DNA of 64,000 bases, taken from the NCBI RefSeq assembly GCF_044772865.1, contig NZ_CP173029.1:2480001-2544000 (forward strand), written 5' to 3'. A program made the translations under genes and the position numbers. Of the stretch, positions 18,848 through 27,481 are shown piece by piece; positions within the stretch are counted from its first letter, which is position 1; the number at the start of each line of letters is the position of its first letter. The notes beneath the pieces were generated by a model, which saw only the letters and a list, made by a program, of their open reading frames with translations, was not told where the DNA came from and made no database searches. The stretch is from Algirhabdus cladophorae (GTDB lineage Bacteria; Pseudomonadota; Alphaproteobacteria; Rhodobacterales; Rhodobacteraceae).

Positions 18848-20202
18848 GTAATTGGAAAGATGCCCTGCCTTCTGCGGCCTTTGACTACATAAAGGGTCGC
18901 AAACTGGATGAGGTCGAGTGCATCATTGCAGACCTTCCCGGCGTGGCGCGTGGCAAGGCGGTTCCAGCCGCGAAATTTGAAAAGCAATCCGAGTTTTTCC
19001 TACCCAATTCTATCTTTTTCCAGACCCTAACGGGCAGCTGGGGTGAGGCCGCAGGGCCAGAGGGTTGGATCGAACCGGATATGGTTTTGAAACCCGACAT
19101 GAGCACAGCCACTGCTGCCCCCTGGACCGGTGATTGGACCTTGCAAGTCATCCACGATGCCTTTGGACGCGATGGTGTAACGCCCATACCTATGGCGCCA
19201 CGAAACGTTCTAAAACGCGTGGTCGACCTTTATCATCAAAAGGGCTGGACCCCAGTGGTCGCCCCTGAAATGGAATTCTTCCTTGTGGCGCGCAATCTTG
19301 ATCCCGCGCAGGCGATCACTCCTATGATGGGGCGCTCGGGAAGGCCTGCAGCCGCGCGTCAGGCCTATTCGATGTCAGCAGTGGACGAATACGGACCGGT
19401 GATCGACGACATCTACGATTTCGCCGAGGCGCAGGGTTTTGAGATCGACGGGATTACACAAGAAGGCGGTGCCGGTCAGGTCGAGATCAACCTGCAACAT
19501 GGCGACCCGATCAAGCTGGCGGATGAAGTGTTTTATTTCAAACGCCTGATCCGAGAAGCAGCACTGAAACACGACTGCTTTGCCACCTTTATGGCGAAGC
19601 CTATTCAGGATGAACCGGGCAGTGCGATGCATATTCATCACTCAATTTTGGACAGTGAAGGCAACAACATCTTTACGGGTCCACAGGGTGGCGAAACCGA
19701 TGCGTTTTTTCATTTTATTGCAGGGCTGCAAAGCCATTTGCCCAGCGTTATTGCCTTGCTGGCCCCTTATGTGAACAGCTACCGGCGCTATGTCAAAGAT
19801 CATGCAGCGCCTATAAATCTGAGCTGGGCACGGGACAATCGCACCACGGGTATTCGCATTCCAATCTCAGACCCTGCCGCGCGGCGGGTGGAAAACCGAT
19901 TGGCGGGTATGGATTGTAACCCTTACCTTGGGATCGCAGCGTCACTGGCCTGTGGCTATCTTGGTCTGATCGAAGAAGAACGCCCCGACAAGCAGTATCG
20001 CGGCGATGCATACGATGGGGACGAGGATATACCGGGCGAGTTTCGCGTCGCTCTGGATCTGTTCGATGAGGCCCATAAAATGCATGACGTTCTGGGTCCT
20101 GAATTTGCCCGCGTCTATTCCATTGTCAAACGCATGGAATACAGCGAATTTCTGCAGGTTATCAGCCCGTGGGAACGCGAACACCTGCTGCTGAACGTAT
20201 GA
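18844..20202 (+). CDS. Glutamine-synthetase-family ligase, PuuA-like (copy 2)
   Basis: 452 residues with the GS metal and substrate motifs APEMEFFLVA, EGGAGQVEINLQH, GSAMHIHHSILD and NRLAGMDCNPYLG, each different from copy 1. The two are therefore old paralogues rather than a recent duplication, and probably have different amine substrates. The N-terminal VECIIADLPGVARGKAVP stretch is characteristic of gamma-glutamylputrescine synthetases. It is coupled by ATGA overlaps to both the amidotransferase before and the oxidase after it. Confidence 0.87.
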   Translation: MSNWKDALPSAAFDYIKGRKLDEVECIIADLPGVARGKAVPAAKFEKQSEFFLPNSIFFQTLTGSWGEAAGPEGWIEPDMVLKPDMSTATAAPWTGDWTLQVIHDAFGRDGVTPIPMAPRNVLKRVVDLYHQKGWTPVVAPEMEFFLVARNLDPAQAITPMMGRSGRPAAARQAYSMSAVDEYGPVIDDIYDFAEAQGFEIDGITQEGGAGQVEINLQHGDPIKLADEVFYFKRLIREAALKHDCFATFMAKPIQDEPGSAMHIHHSILDSEGNNIFTGPQGGETDAFFHFIAGLQSHLPSVIALLAPYVNSYRRYVKDHAAPINLSWARDNRTTGIRIPISDPAARRVENRLAGMDCNPYLGIAASLACGYLGLIEEERPDKQYRGDAYDGDEDIPGEFRVALDLFDEAHKMHDVLGPEFARVYSIVKRMEYSEFLQVISPWEREHLLLNV

Positions 20203-21467
20203 GCTGGCTCACAGCAAACGAGGCTCAGGGCGTCTATCCCGACAGCTGGTACCGGGTCGGCATTGCCGAAGTGCCTTCATGCCCTGTCTTAAAGGGCCAT
20301 GAAACAGCAGATCTGTGCATCATTGGCGCTGGCTTTACCGGATTGTCTGCGGCGTTGCATGCAGCACAGGCCGGAATGGATGTCGTCGTCCTTGAGGCCC
20401 ACCGGGTTGGGTGGGGCGCATCGGGCCGCAATGGCGGTCAAGTGGGCTTGGGGTGGAACTGGTCCCATGACGCATTGGCTGCAAAATTGGGTGCGGCGAC
20501 GGCCACTGCATTATCGCGCATCGCAGATGAGGCGTTGATCCAGACCAAAGCAAAAATCCGCAATGTCGCCCCGGACGCTAACCTGACCGAAGGCCTGATC
20601 GAAGCTGTGTTCGACGAACGCGCACTCAAGGCCTTGGATGCAAAGGAACCGCAAGGGCACAGGCAACGCTTGGACCGCGCCGCAATGCTCCAGCACACAG
20701 GATCTGCTGCATATTGCGGCGGCTACCTCAGCCAAGACGCCGGGTTTTGCAATCCATTTGCCTATGCGCAGGGTTTGGCCAAGGCAGCCCTAGCTGCGGG
20801 TGTGCGGATATTTGAGATGTCGCCTGCACACCGGATTGGCCAAGGCCTTGCTCAAACCGACAAGGGCCGCGTCACCTCTCAGTTTTTGCTACACGCCACA
20901 AACGGGTACAGCACCCATTTGCACCGCAAAACAGCTGCGCGGGTTTTGCCAATCAATAACTATATGGCCGCTACAGAACCCTTGGGGGACAGGGCCCCGA
21001 TGTCTCGGCCTGTTGCGGTATATGACGACAAGTTTGTGTTGAATTACTTCTGGCAGAGCCCTGACGGACGTTTGATTTATGGGGGTGGCGAAAGCTACGG
21101 CAAGCGCTTTCCAAACGACATTGCGGCACGGGTGCGCAACAATTTGCGCCAAATCTATCCGCAGCTTGCGGATGTGGCATTCACCCATGCTTGGGGCGGC
21201 ACATTGGCCGTTACCCCAACCCGCCTGCCCTATATAGCAAACCTTGGCGATGGGATTTTCACAGCAGGCGGATATTCAGGCCACGGTGTGGTTCTGGCCA
21301 GTCATTGTGGCACTTTGGTCGTCGATGCAATGCGCGGTATCACCCAAGACTTTGATCTGGTGGCACAATTGCCCACACCTGCCTTGCCCGGTGGGGTACG
21401 CTTGGGCGGTATAGTTTCGAATGTAGGGATGCGTTGGTTCGCCCTCAGAGATCGATTGGGTCTGTAA
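20199..21467 (+). CDS. FAD-dependent gamma-glutamylamine oxidase, PuuB-like
   Basis: 422 residues, DAO-superfamily flavoprotein. The dinucleotide-binding motif is IIGAGFTGLSAALHAA at 41-56. A GASGRNGGQVGLGWNW segment follows at about 75, typical of PuuB/glycine-oxidase-like enzymes, and the C-terminal FAD-contacting region reads AGGYSGHGVVLA. The expected reaction is oxidative deamination of gamma-glutamylputrescine to the aldehyde plus ammonia and hydrogen peroxide. The start at 20199 overlaps the ligase stop by 4 nt. The aldehyde dehydrogenase (PuuC) expected next is not present in the window. Confidence 0.88.
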   Translation: MSWLTANEAQGVYPDSWYRVGIAEVPSCPVLKGHETADLCIIGAGFTGLSAALHAAQAGMDVVVLEAHRVGWGASGRNGGQVGLGWNWSHDALAAKLGAATATALSRIADEALIQTKAKIRNVAPDANLTEGLIEAVFDERALKALDAKEPQGHRQRLDRAAMLQHTGSAAYCGGYLSQDAGFCNPFAYAQGLAKAALAAGVRIFEMSPAHRIGQGLAQTDKGRVTSQFLLHATNGYSTHLHRKTAARVLPINNYMAATEPLGDRAPMSRPVAVYDDKFVLNYFWQSPDGRLIYGGGESYGKRFPNDIAARVRNNLRQIYPQLADVAFTHAWGGTLAVTPTRLPYIANLGDGIFTAGGYSGHGVVLASHCGTLVVDAMRGITQDFDLVAQLPTPALPGGVRLGGIVSNVGMRWFALRDRLGL

Positions 21468-21504
21468 GGCAAGTTTCATTAGACTGTTACATTCATTTGA
21501 TTTA

Positions 21505-21533
21505 GATTATCGTAAAATTAGATTAGGATAATC
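21505..21533. promoter_or_regulatory. AT-rich inverted repeat before the DegT-family gene
   Basis: GATTATC and GATAATC form perfect 7-bp inverted arms 15 nt apart in a notably AT-rich patch. The right arm sits directly before, and partly over, the ribosome-binding region of the gene starting at 21538. It is a candidate operator for a local regulator, possibly the LysR protein downstream. Position-based inference only. Confidence 0.4.
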
Positions 21534-21537
21534 CGAA

Positions 21538-22725
21538 ATGACGAAACCTGATGTCTATGGCGCCGAAGCTATCCCCCCCCAAGCATTAGACGCCATCACC
21601 GAAATGCTCGGCAGTGGCGACTTATTCCGCTACACCTCAGAAAACTCTCCCGTTGCCCTGTTGGAAGCAGAATTTGCCCAGACCATGGGCGCAAAATACG
21701 CGCTAGCTGTTTCATCCTGTTCAGCGGCGCTGTTTCTATCGCTCAAAGCCCTCAAGTTACCTCGCGACGCGCGGGTTTTAATCCCTGCCTTCACCTTTGC
21801 CGCCGTGCCTTCGGCGGTGGTTCATGCAGATTGCAAACCTGTGCTTTGCGAAGTCGGGATGAACTACCGGATCGATCTGGAGGATTTCGAGGCCAAGCTG
21901 GATCAAAACATCAGCGCTGTAATCATTAGTCACATGCGCGGGCACACCAGCGACATGGACGCAATTTTGTCCCTCTGCAAAGCCCGCCGCATCCCCGTGA
22001 TCGAAGATGCCGCCCATTCACTGGGAACCACTTGGAATGGCCGAAACATCGGAACCTTGGGCCAAATTGGATGTTTTAGCTTTCAAAGCTACAAGTTGCT
22101 GAACGCGGGCGAAGGCGGGATAATGATTACCGACGATCCTGATCTGATTGCCGCCGCAGTTATTATGTCCGGTGCTTATGAACATAACTGGCAAAAACAC
22201 CCCGTCTTGCATGACAGCTTTGCCAAGGTACAAAACACTTTGCCCCTGTATAATCTGCGCCTTAACAACCTGTCTGCAGCTATTATTCGCCCCCAATTGG
22301 CCGAGATTCCACGCCGCGTACGCGATGGCCTGCGCAATCACAATTATGTAGCGGGCGTGCTAGAGCAAAGCCCGTGGATATCGGTGCCACCTGCTTTGGA
22401 TCAGGAATCGCGCGCGCCAGACAGTATTCAGTTCAACTTGGTCGACCTAAGCGATGCGCAAACATTGGCGTTCCAAGACCTCTGCGCCGAACGGGGCGTA
22501 AAGGTCCAAGTCTTTGGCATGTCACAAGACAACGCACGGGCGTTTTGGAATTGGCATTTCCTTGGGCCCATTCTTGATATGCCCAATACGCGGCGAATGT
22601 TGATGCGGGCCTGCGATGTGCGGCTTCCTGCAAGACTGACAACTGACCAGTTGGACTTCGTTGCGACTAGTATTATGGACGCGATCCACCAGACAATGGA
22701 GCCTCAGCAGTCCTGCGTGGCCTAA
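21538..22725 (+). CDS. DegT/DnrJ/EryC1/StrS-family PLP aminotransferase
   Basis: 395 residues. The PLP-binding pattern is complete: VSSCSAALFLSLKAL for phosphate contact, IEDAAHSLG with Asp157, and SFQSYKLLNAGEGG with the Schiff-base Lys186. Members usually transaminate keto-sugars in glycan or antibiotic pathways, but no sugar-nucleotide genes are nearby. Here it sits behind the polyamine operon with its own AT-rich upstream region. A role on an amine or amino-acid aldehyde, or a moonlighting sugar role, are both open. The last four bases overlap the convergent LysR gene. Confidence 0.9.
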   Translation: MTKPDVYGAEAIPPQALDAITEMLGSGDLFRYTSENSPVALLEAEFAQTMGAKYALAVSSCSAALFLSLKALKLPRDARVLIPAFTFAAVPSAVVHADCKPVLCEVGMNYRIDLEDFEAKLDQNISAVIISHMRGHTSDMDAILSLCKARRIPVIEDAAHSLGTTWNGRNIGTLGQIGCFSFQSYKLLNAGEGGIMITDDPDLIAAAVIMSGAYEHNWQKHPVLHDSFAKVQNTLPLYNLRLNNLSAAIIRPQLAEIPRRVRDGLRNHNYVAGVLEQSPWISVPPALDQESRAPDSIQFNLVDLSDAQTLAFQDLCAERGVKVQVFGMSQDNARAFWNWHFLGPILDMPNTRRMLMRACDVRLPARLTTDQLDFVATSIMDAIHQTMEPQQSCVA

Positions 22726-23687
22726 AGCAGCTTAAGCTCGTCGCGCAACCACGGCATTTTTTCGGTCATCGGACCCACTATCATCTCCTGAAGCAGTGGG
22801 CGCAGTGATTGCGCTGCCTGTTCAGGCATATCCTTAAGCACATCGCGCCGCGCGGTAAGCGAGATCGTGCGGTGCAGCGGTGCAAAGGGCAGTGGCAGCA
22901 GATCGACCTGATCCTTGAACCGCTGCGCCCGCAGCCATCCCAGCGGTGTGATAATGCTCCACCCTGCCCCCCGGGCAACCATCGCCATGATCGCGTGGTA
23001 ACTGTCCAGTTCAAATTGATGCGCCGGTGTGAGGTTTTGACGGGCCAAATGCGCAGTAATTTGCTGCCCCATATGATGGCGTGATGTGTATTGAATCAAT
23101 GGCTTAGGTTTGAGTTGGGAAAATATATCAGCCGACACATCAATCGACCCTTTCGGCACTGCAGCCACAAAAGGTTCCTGCAACAAAGGGTGGATTTCCA
23201 TCCAATCCGCAGCGGCCCCCATGTCAGCAGCCACAATCACGTCCAATGCGCGGGCATCCAACAGATCAACAAGGCGATGGCTGGCCCCGGTTTCCAGCAA
23301 AAACTGACATTCCTGCAAGGATTGCGCCAATTGTCCCAAAAGTGCCGGCGTTACATCGGCATCAAAGTCCTCGATCATGCCCAAGCGAAACCGCGTCAGG
23401 GCCGAAAAGTCAGCGCGGGCCAGTTCCGTACGCGCAAGGGACGCCTCGTTCAAAATGGATTGGGCGCGTTTGCGAAACATCTCGCCTGCTGGTGTCGCCG
23501 TCACTGGGCGTGAATTGCGGTTAAGCAGCATCGCCCCGACTGATTTTTCCAAATTGGTCAGTTGCTGGCTGACGGTTGCAGGGCTGGTGTCCAACCGTCG
23601 TGCGGCTGCAGAAATAGATTTCTCTTCGACCGTGGCCACAAAAACTTCGATCCCCCAAAGCGAAAATCTGTCTTGGGACTGCTTCAT
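22722..23687 (-). CDS. LysR-family transcriptional regulator
   Basis: 321 residues from ATG 23687, chosen for its GAGGAG ribosome-binding site; an in-frame upstream start at 23741 lacks one. The winged HTH at about 10-65 reads FVATVEEKSISAAARRLDTSPATVSQQLTNLEKSVG, in which the recognition helix is PATVSQQLTNLE. A LysR substrate-binding domain follows to about residue 300. Divergent arrangement with the class-III aminotransferase across 121 nt makes that gene, and possibly the amine operon, its likely target. Confidence 0.92.
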   Translation of the reverse strand: MKQSQDRFSLWGIEVFVATVEEKSISAAARRLDTSPATVSQQLTNLEKSVGAMLLNRNSRPVTATPAGEMFRKRAQSILNEASLARTELARADFSALTRFRLGMIEDFDADVTPALLGQLAQSLQECQFLLETGASHRLVDLLDARALDVIVAADMGAAADWMEIHPLLQEPFVAAVPKGSIDVSADIFSQLKPKPLIQYTSRHHMGQQITAHLARQNLTPAHQFELDSYHAIMAMVARGAGWSIITPLGWLRAQRFKDQVDLLPLPFAPLHRTISLTARRDVLKDMPEQAAQSLRPLLQEMIVGPMTEKMPWLRDELKLL

Positions 23688-23709
23688 TTTGGGGCTCCTC
23701 TCGAATGGA

Positions 23710-23779
23710 GCCACGCTAAGAGTTTTCCAAAGCTTGCGCAACGATGATTGATCCCAACCTGTGGGCGCGATAGCGTGGC
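23710..23779. promoter_or_regulatory. Long-spaced perfect inverted repeat in the LysR/aminotransferase divergent promoter
   Basis: GCCACGCTA at 23710-23718 and TAGCGTGGC at 23771-23779 are 9-bp perfect inverted arms separated by 52 nt, flanking the shared promoter region. The two half-sites may bind a LysR tetramer or form a loop. There is no T-N11-A core I would insist on. Confidence 0.4.
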
Positions 23780-23808
23780 ATTAGCCAATTTTCCAGACGG
23801 AGCCTAAG

Positions 23809-25176
23809 ATGCGTGATGATGCCCCCAACAGCTGGGAAGCCCGGGCAGATGCCCATTCCTTTTACGGGTTTACCGACCTTCCAACGATTGAGGATCGCGG
23901 TGCTGTCGTTTTGACCCACGGCGAGGGGCCTTATGTTTTTGATGTGCACGGGCGCAAATATCTGGACGCAAATTCTGGCCTATGGAACATGGTGGCAGGC
24001 TTTGATCACCCCGGATTAGCCGAGGCGGCTAAGGCTCAGTATGACCGGTTTCCCGGCTACCACGCCTTTTTTGGACGCATGTCAGATCAAACCGTTATGC
24101 TGTCCGAGAAACTGATCGAGGTCTCGCCTTATGACACGGGCAAGGTGTTTTACACCAACTCAGGGTCCGAGGCGAACGACACAATGGTCAAAATGTTGTG
24201 GTTTTTGTCCGGCTCCGAAGGCCAGCCACAGCGCCGTAAGATCATCACACGCAAAAACGCCTACCACGGGGTCACAGCCGTGTCGGCCAGCATGACAGGC
24301 AAGCCTTACAATTCTGTCTTTGGCCTGCCTTTGGATGGATTTATCCATCTGACCTGTCCACATTTTTGGCGCGAAGGGCTGCCCGGCGAAACCGAAGAAC
24401 AGTTCACAGCCCGCATGGCCCAAGAACTGGAGGACGTCATCGCGACAGAAGGCGCAGACACAATCGCAGGCTTTTTTGCAGAACCGGTGATGGGCGCAGG
24501 CGGAGTTATCCCACCGTCGAAAGGATACTTCCAAGCGATCCATAAGGTTTTGAAAAAGCACAACATCCCGCTGATTTCCGACGAGGTGATCTGTGGTTTT
24601 GGCCGCACAGGCGCTGTTTGGGGTTGCGAAACCTATGATTTCATACCCGACGCGATCATCAGTTCCAAAAACCTCACCGCTGGCTATTTCCCAATGGGTG
24701 CAGTGATCCTTGGGCCGGAATTGACCGCGCGGTTGCAAGCCGCCTCCGAAGCCATAGAAGAATTCCCCCATGGCTTTACTGCATCGGGCCACCCCGTAGG
24801 ATGTGCTGTTGCGTTGAAGGCTATCGACGTGATCCTGAACGAAGGCTTGATCGACAATGTACGCGCCCTCACTCCGAAGTTCGAGGCGGGTATGGCGCGG
24901 TTGTTGGAAAACCCAAACATCGGCGAGGCACGCGGCAAAGGCTTGATGGGGGCCTTGGAGGCCGTGGCCGATAAAGCCACAAAAACCCCCTTTGCCGGTG
25001 ATCTTTCCGTATCCGAGCGCATCGCCAATACCTGCACCGATCACGGGCTGATTTGCAGGCCTCTTGGGCAAGCCGTGGTGTTGTGCCCCGCGTTCATCAT
25101 GACGGAACCGCAAATGGACGAAATGTTTGAAAAGCTGGAACTGGCGTTGAAAAAGGTTTTCGCTGAAGTTGCCTAG
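23809..25176 (+). CDS. Class-III omega-aminotransferase, putrescine/beta-alanine-pyruvate type
   Basis: 455 residues. PLP fold signatures: NSGSEANDTM at about 117-126, the SDEVICGFGRTG motif with Asp258 contacting the pyridine nitrogen, and SSKNLTAGYFPMG with Schiff-base Lys287. The overall pattern (N-terminal WEARADAHSFYGFTDL, GLWNMVAGFDHP) fits SpuC/omega-amino-acid:pyruvate aminotransferases, which move the terminal amino group of putrescine, taurine or beta-alanine to pyruvate. Next to PuuA/PuuB-like genes, polyamine deamination is the likeliest role. It is transcribed away from its LysR neighbour; an EamA transporter follows after 74 nt. Confidence 0.9.
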   Translation: MRDDAPNSWEARADAHSFYGFTDLPTIEDRGAVVLTHGEGPYVFDVHGRKYLDANSGLWNMVAGFDHPGLAEAAKAQYDRFPGYHAFFGRMSDQTVMLSEKLIEVSPYDTGKVFYTNSGSEANDTMVKMLWFLSGSEGQPQRRKIITRKNAYHGVTAVSASMTGKPYNSVFGLPLDGFIHLTCPHFWREGLPGETEEQFTARMAQELEDVIATEGADTIAGFFAEPVMGAGGVIPPSKGYFQAIHKVLKKHNIPLISDEVICGFGRTGAVWGCETYDFIPDAIISSKNLTAGYFPMGAVILGPELTARLQAASEAIEEFPHGFTASGHPVGCAVALKAIDVILNEGLIDNVRALTPKFEAGMARLLENPNIGEARGKGLMGALEAVADKATKTPFAGDLSVSERIANTCTDHGLICRPLGQAVVLCPAFIMTEPQMDEMFEKLELALKKVFAEVA

Positions 25177-25250
25177 CTGCGACCTTTGCGTCGTTTTCTA
25201 GCCTGATCTGCGTCCACCGGCCTGCAAGGCTTAATGGGGAAGAACACCCA

Positions 25251-26177
25251 ATGTCGCGCCCAACCCTCGCACCGCTTTTTGCCCTGATCGCTGTTACATT
25301 GTTTTCAATGAACGATGTGATGATGAAGTTTTTGTCCGGTGGCTATGCGCTGCATCAGCTGGTCTTACTGCGGTCCTGCGTAGGTCTGGTAATTGTCGTT
25401 GGTTTGATGGCGCCTTTGTCGGGCGGCTGGCATTTGCTGCGCACGCGGCGCTTGGGCCTGCATATATTGCGCGCAATCTGCGTGATCGTTGCAAACATGG
25501 CGTTCTTTTTGGGCCTCGCGGCGCTGCCCTTGGCAGATGCAGTTGCGATTTTCTTTGTCTCGCCTTTCTTGATTTCGATTTTTTCAGTGATCTTTTTGGG
25601 CGAAACAGTTGGCCCGCGCAGATGGATGGCCATTGCAATTGGCATGATTGGCGTGCTGATCGTTTTGCAACCGGGCACATCGTCATTCCAACTGGCGTCT
25701 TTGCTGCCACTGATCGGGGCCACGGGCTATGCAGGCCTGCACATCTTTACCCGCCATCTGCGGGACACGGAAAACGCTGTGAATATGACCTTCTATATTC
25801 AAGTAACTTTTATTTGCCTCACCGTTTTGCTTGGTGTGACCATCGGCGATGGCAAATTTGATGTATTCGACCAAGCGTCCATGTCTTTCCTACTGCGCGC
25901 GTGGGAATGGCCGGTCGGCATCGATGTGCCGATCATTGCGATGTTGGGTGTTTTTGCCTCGGTCGGCGGCTATTTCATCAGCCAAGCCTATAGACTGGGC
26001 GAAGCGGCCCTTATTGCACCATTTGAGTATTTAGCGCTGCCACTGTCTATTTTATGGGGTTTTTTGATCTTTGAACAATGGCCCACGGGCCCGGCCCTTA
26101 CTGGGATCGGACTGATCCTTGGGTCAGGGCTGTATACAATCTGGCGCGAACGTCAGATCGCCAAGGCTACATCCTAG
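25251..26177 (+). CDS. EamA/DMT-family transporter
   Basis: 308 residues, about ten membrane helices in two EamA repeats (ADAVAIFFVSPFLISIFSV in the first, FEYLALPLSILWG in the second). Third EamA protein in the window and clearly more distant from the tandem pair near 4 kb. It follows the omega-aminotransferase and probably shares its transcript, so an amine or amino-acid export function is reasonable but unproven. The last 11 nt overlap the convergent phaR. Confidence 0.86.
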   Translation: MSRPTLAPLFALIAVTLFSMNDVMMKFLSGGYALHQLVLLRSCVGLVIVVGLMAPLSGGWHLLRTRRLGLHILRAICVIVANMAFFLGLAALPLADAVAIFFVSPFLISIFSVIFLGETVGPRRWMAIAIGMIGVLIVLQPGTSSFQLASLLPLIGATGYAGLHIFTRHLRDTENAVNMTFYIQVTFICLTVLLGVTIGDGKFDVFDQASMSFLLRAWEWPVGIDVPIIAMLGVFASVGGYFISQAYRLGEAALIAPFEYLALPLSILWGFLIFEQWPTGPALTGIGLILGSGLYTIWRERQIAKATS

Positions 26178-26712
26178 ATAGTTTTTCCTGCAACTCGGCC
26201 AATTGTTTTTTGATGTCCGACAGGTTTTCAGCCTCAGCATCGGCGCTGGGTTTTGCAGATTGTCCCCCTGCGCCCATTATGCCCCCAGTCATTGCCTTCA
26301 TGAATGCTTCTTGCTGGGCCTGCATGGCCTCAAATCCAGGCATTTTCGTCATCGGATTGATTGCGCCCATGTTTTCCATCATTTTGGACTGACCGTCGCG
26401 CAATATATCAAAGCTCATGGCCAGAAACTCGGGAACCACTGATGTGGCCTGCGTTGTGTAGCTGCGCACCAAATCATTCAACACGCCAACGGGCAAAACG
26501 CTTTCGCCGCGGCTTTCGTGTTCTGCAATGATCTGCAACAAATACTGGCGGGTCAGATCATCGCCGGACTTGAGATCAACGATTTGGACCTCGCGCCCCT
26601 CACGAATGAATCGCGCAATATCTTCTAATGTGACGTAATCGCTGGTTTCAGTGTTGTACAATCTGCGGCTCGCATACCGTTTAATAAGCAGAGTTTCTTC
26701 TGTTTTGGCCAC
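26167..26712 (-). CDS. phaR: PHB-responsive transcriptional repressor PhaR
   Basis: 181 residues. Starts at GTG 26712, which has GGGGAG nine bases upstream; an in-frame ATG at 26766 would add 18 residues of unrelated sequence. The N-terminal DNA- and polymer-binding domain reads LIKRYASRRLYNTETSDYV, followed by a PHB_acc region (DLTRQYLLQIIAEHE) and a Met/Gln-rich C-terminus ending in a short coiled coil (LSDIKKQLAELQEKL). The family represses phasin genes and is released by binding nascent PHB granules. A CTGC-N3-GCAG site lies upstream of its own start, suggesting autoregulation. Confidence 0.95.
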   Translation of the reverse strand: MAKTEETLLIKRYASRRLYNTETSDYVTLEDIARFIREGREVQIVDLKSGDDLTRQYLLQIIAEHESRGESVLPVGVLNDLVRSYTTQATSVVPEFLAMSFDILRDGQSKMMENMGAINPMTKMPGFEAMQAQQEAFMKAMTGGIMGAGGQSAKPSADAEAENLSDIKKQLAELQEKLSRM

Positions 26713-26784
26713 GTTGATTGCTCCCCACAATGAAATTTGAATACATGTTTTTTTGACATGATTCATGCTGTGCAGAAAATGCTA

Positions 26785-26795
26785 CTGCGTTGCAG
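26785..26795. promoter_or_regulatory. PhaR binding site upstream of phaR
   Basis: CTGC-GTT-GCAG, an exact match to the CTGC-N3/4-GCAG element recognised by PhaR of Paracoccus denitrificans and Rhodobacter sphaeroides, 73 nt before the phaR GTG. A related half-site occurs at 26768-26775. It fits negative autoregulation. Confidence 0.7.
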
Positions 26796-26797
26796 CA

Positions 26798-26832
26798 CAA
26801 AAAGAAAGGGCGAGCCTTTGACAGGCCCGCCC
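26798..26832 (-). terminator. Rho-independent terminator after phaP
   Basis: Nine-base-pair GC-rich stem (arms 26808-26816 and 26824-26832, one G-U) with a 7-nt loop. On the minus strand it is followed by a T-rich run (26798-26807), about 72 nt after the phaP stop. A strong intrinsic terminator separating abundant phaP mRNA from phaR. Confidence 0.88.
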
Positions 26833-26904
26833 AACACTCACATCCGAAACAGGGAGGAATAGGATGCGTTTCAGTGTCTTGTCGCTTCGCCCACCGGCGA
26901 AGAC

Positions 26905-27342
26905 TTACTTAGCCGCAGCTTTTTTCGCAGCAGCGGAAACTTCTGTCGTTGCTTTTTTAACGGCAGCTGTTGTTTCTTCTTGCATGTCTTTGCCAGCAGC
27001 CAGCATCAGTTCAACTGTCTCCATTTGCACTTTCTTAGCGATCTCGGCGAAGGCGGCCATGTGCTCGGCTGCGGCTTCGGCAGAGGATGTCGCGAAGTCT
27101 GTGTAGGCTTTGCTATAGTCAGCAGGGTCAGCTTTAACTTTTGTCAGATCAGCCGCTTTGGCCAATGTGTCTTTTGCCCATTTGCTGGACAGTTCAGCGG
27201 ATTTTTCTGCTGCTGTCAGAGCAACGCCGGACATTTTTTCCGACAGAGTTGCTTGTGTTTTGAACGCGTCCTGCATTGCAGCTGCGTCTACTGGGAATGC
27301 GCCCATCATGTCTTTCATGATCGCTGTAAAATCTTGTGCCAT
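26905..27342 (-). CDS. phaP: Phasin (PHB granule-coating protein)
   Basis: 145 residues, fully amphipathic-helical and rich in Ala, Lys and Glu, with no cysteine and an alanine/lysine-rich tail (VKKATTEVSAAAKKAAAK). The MAQDFTAIMKDMMGAFPVD start and heptad-like core match alphaproteobacterial phasins. It coats polyhydroxybutyrate granules in the cytoplasm and controls their size. It lies between phaC and phaR, has its own terminator, and is preceded by two exact PhaR sites, so it should be derepressed when PHB accumulates. Confidence 0.9.
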   Translation of the reverse strand: MAQDFTAIMKDMMGAFPVDAAAMQDAFKTQATLSEKMSGVALTAAEKSAELSSKWAKDTLAKAADLTKVKADPADYSKAYTDFATSSAEAAAEHMAAFAEIAKKVQMETVELMLAAGKDMQEETTAAVKKATTEVSAAAKKAAAK

Positions 27343-27396
27343 TGGTTGATCTCCACATTATTTGGTTGCGTCGCAGCCAATCGGATCATCCAATCT

Positions 27397-27459
27397 CTGC
27401 GCTTGCAAATGATATACGTGCTGCAGTGCAGCATTTCAAGGTTTTATTCTGCGATGCAG
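27397..27459. promoter_or_regulatory. PhaR operator cluster in the phaP promoter
   Basis: Two exact CTGC-N3-GCAG elements at 27421-27431 and 27449-27459 (centres 28 nt apart) and a one-mismatch copy (CTGC-N4-GCAA) at 27397-27408, all within 55-117 nt upstream of the phaP ATG. The paired arrangement matches the phaP operators described for related bacteria. Confidence 0.8.
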
Positions 27460-27481
27460 CATAATTTGTAAGCGAATGTTT

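Noticed and set aside
24160..25113. 317-codon minus-strand reading frame
   Set aside because: Antisense of the class-III aminotransferase; composition and lack of motifs mark it as a shadow.
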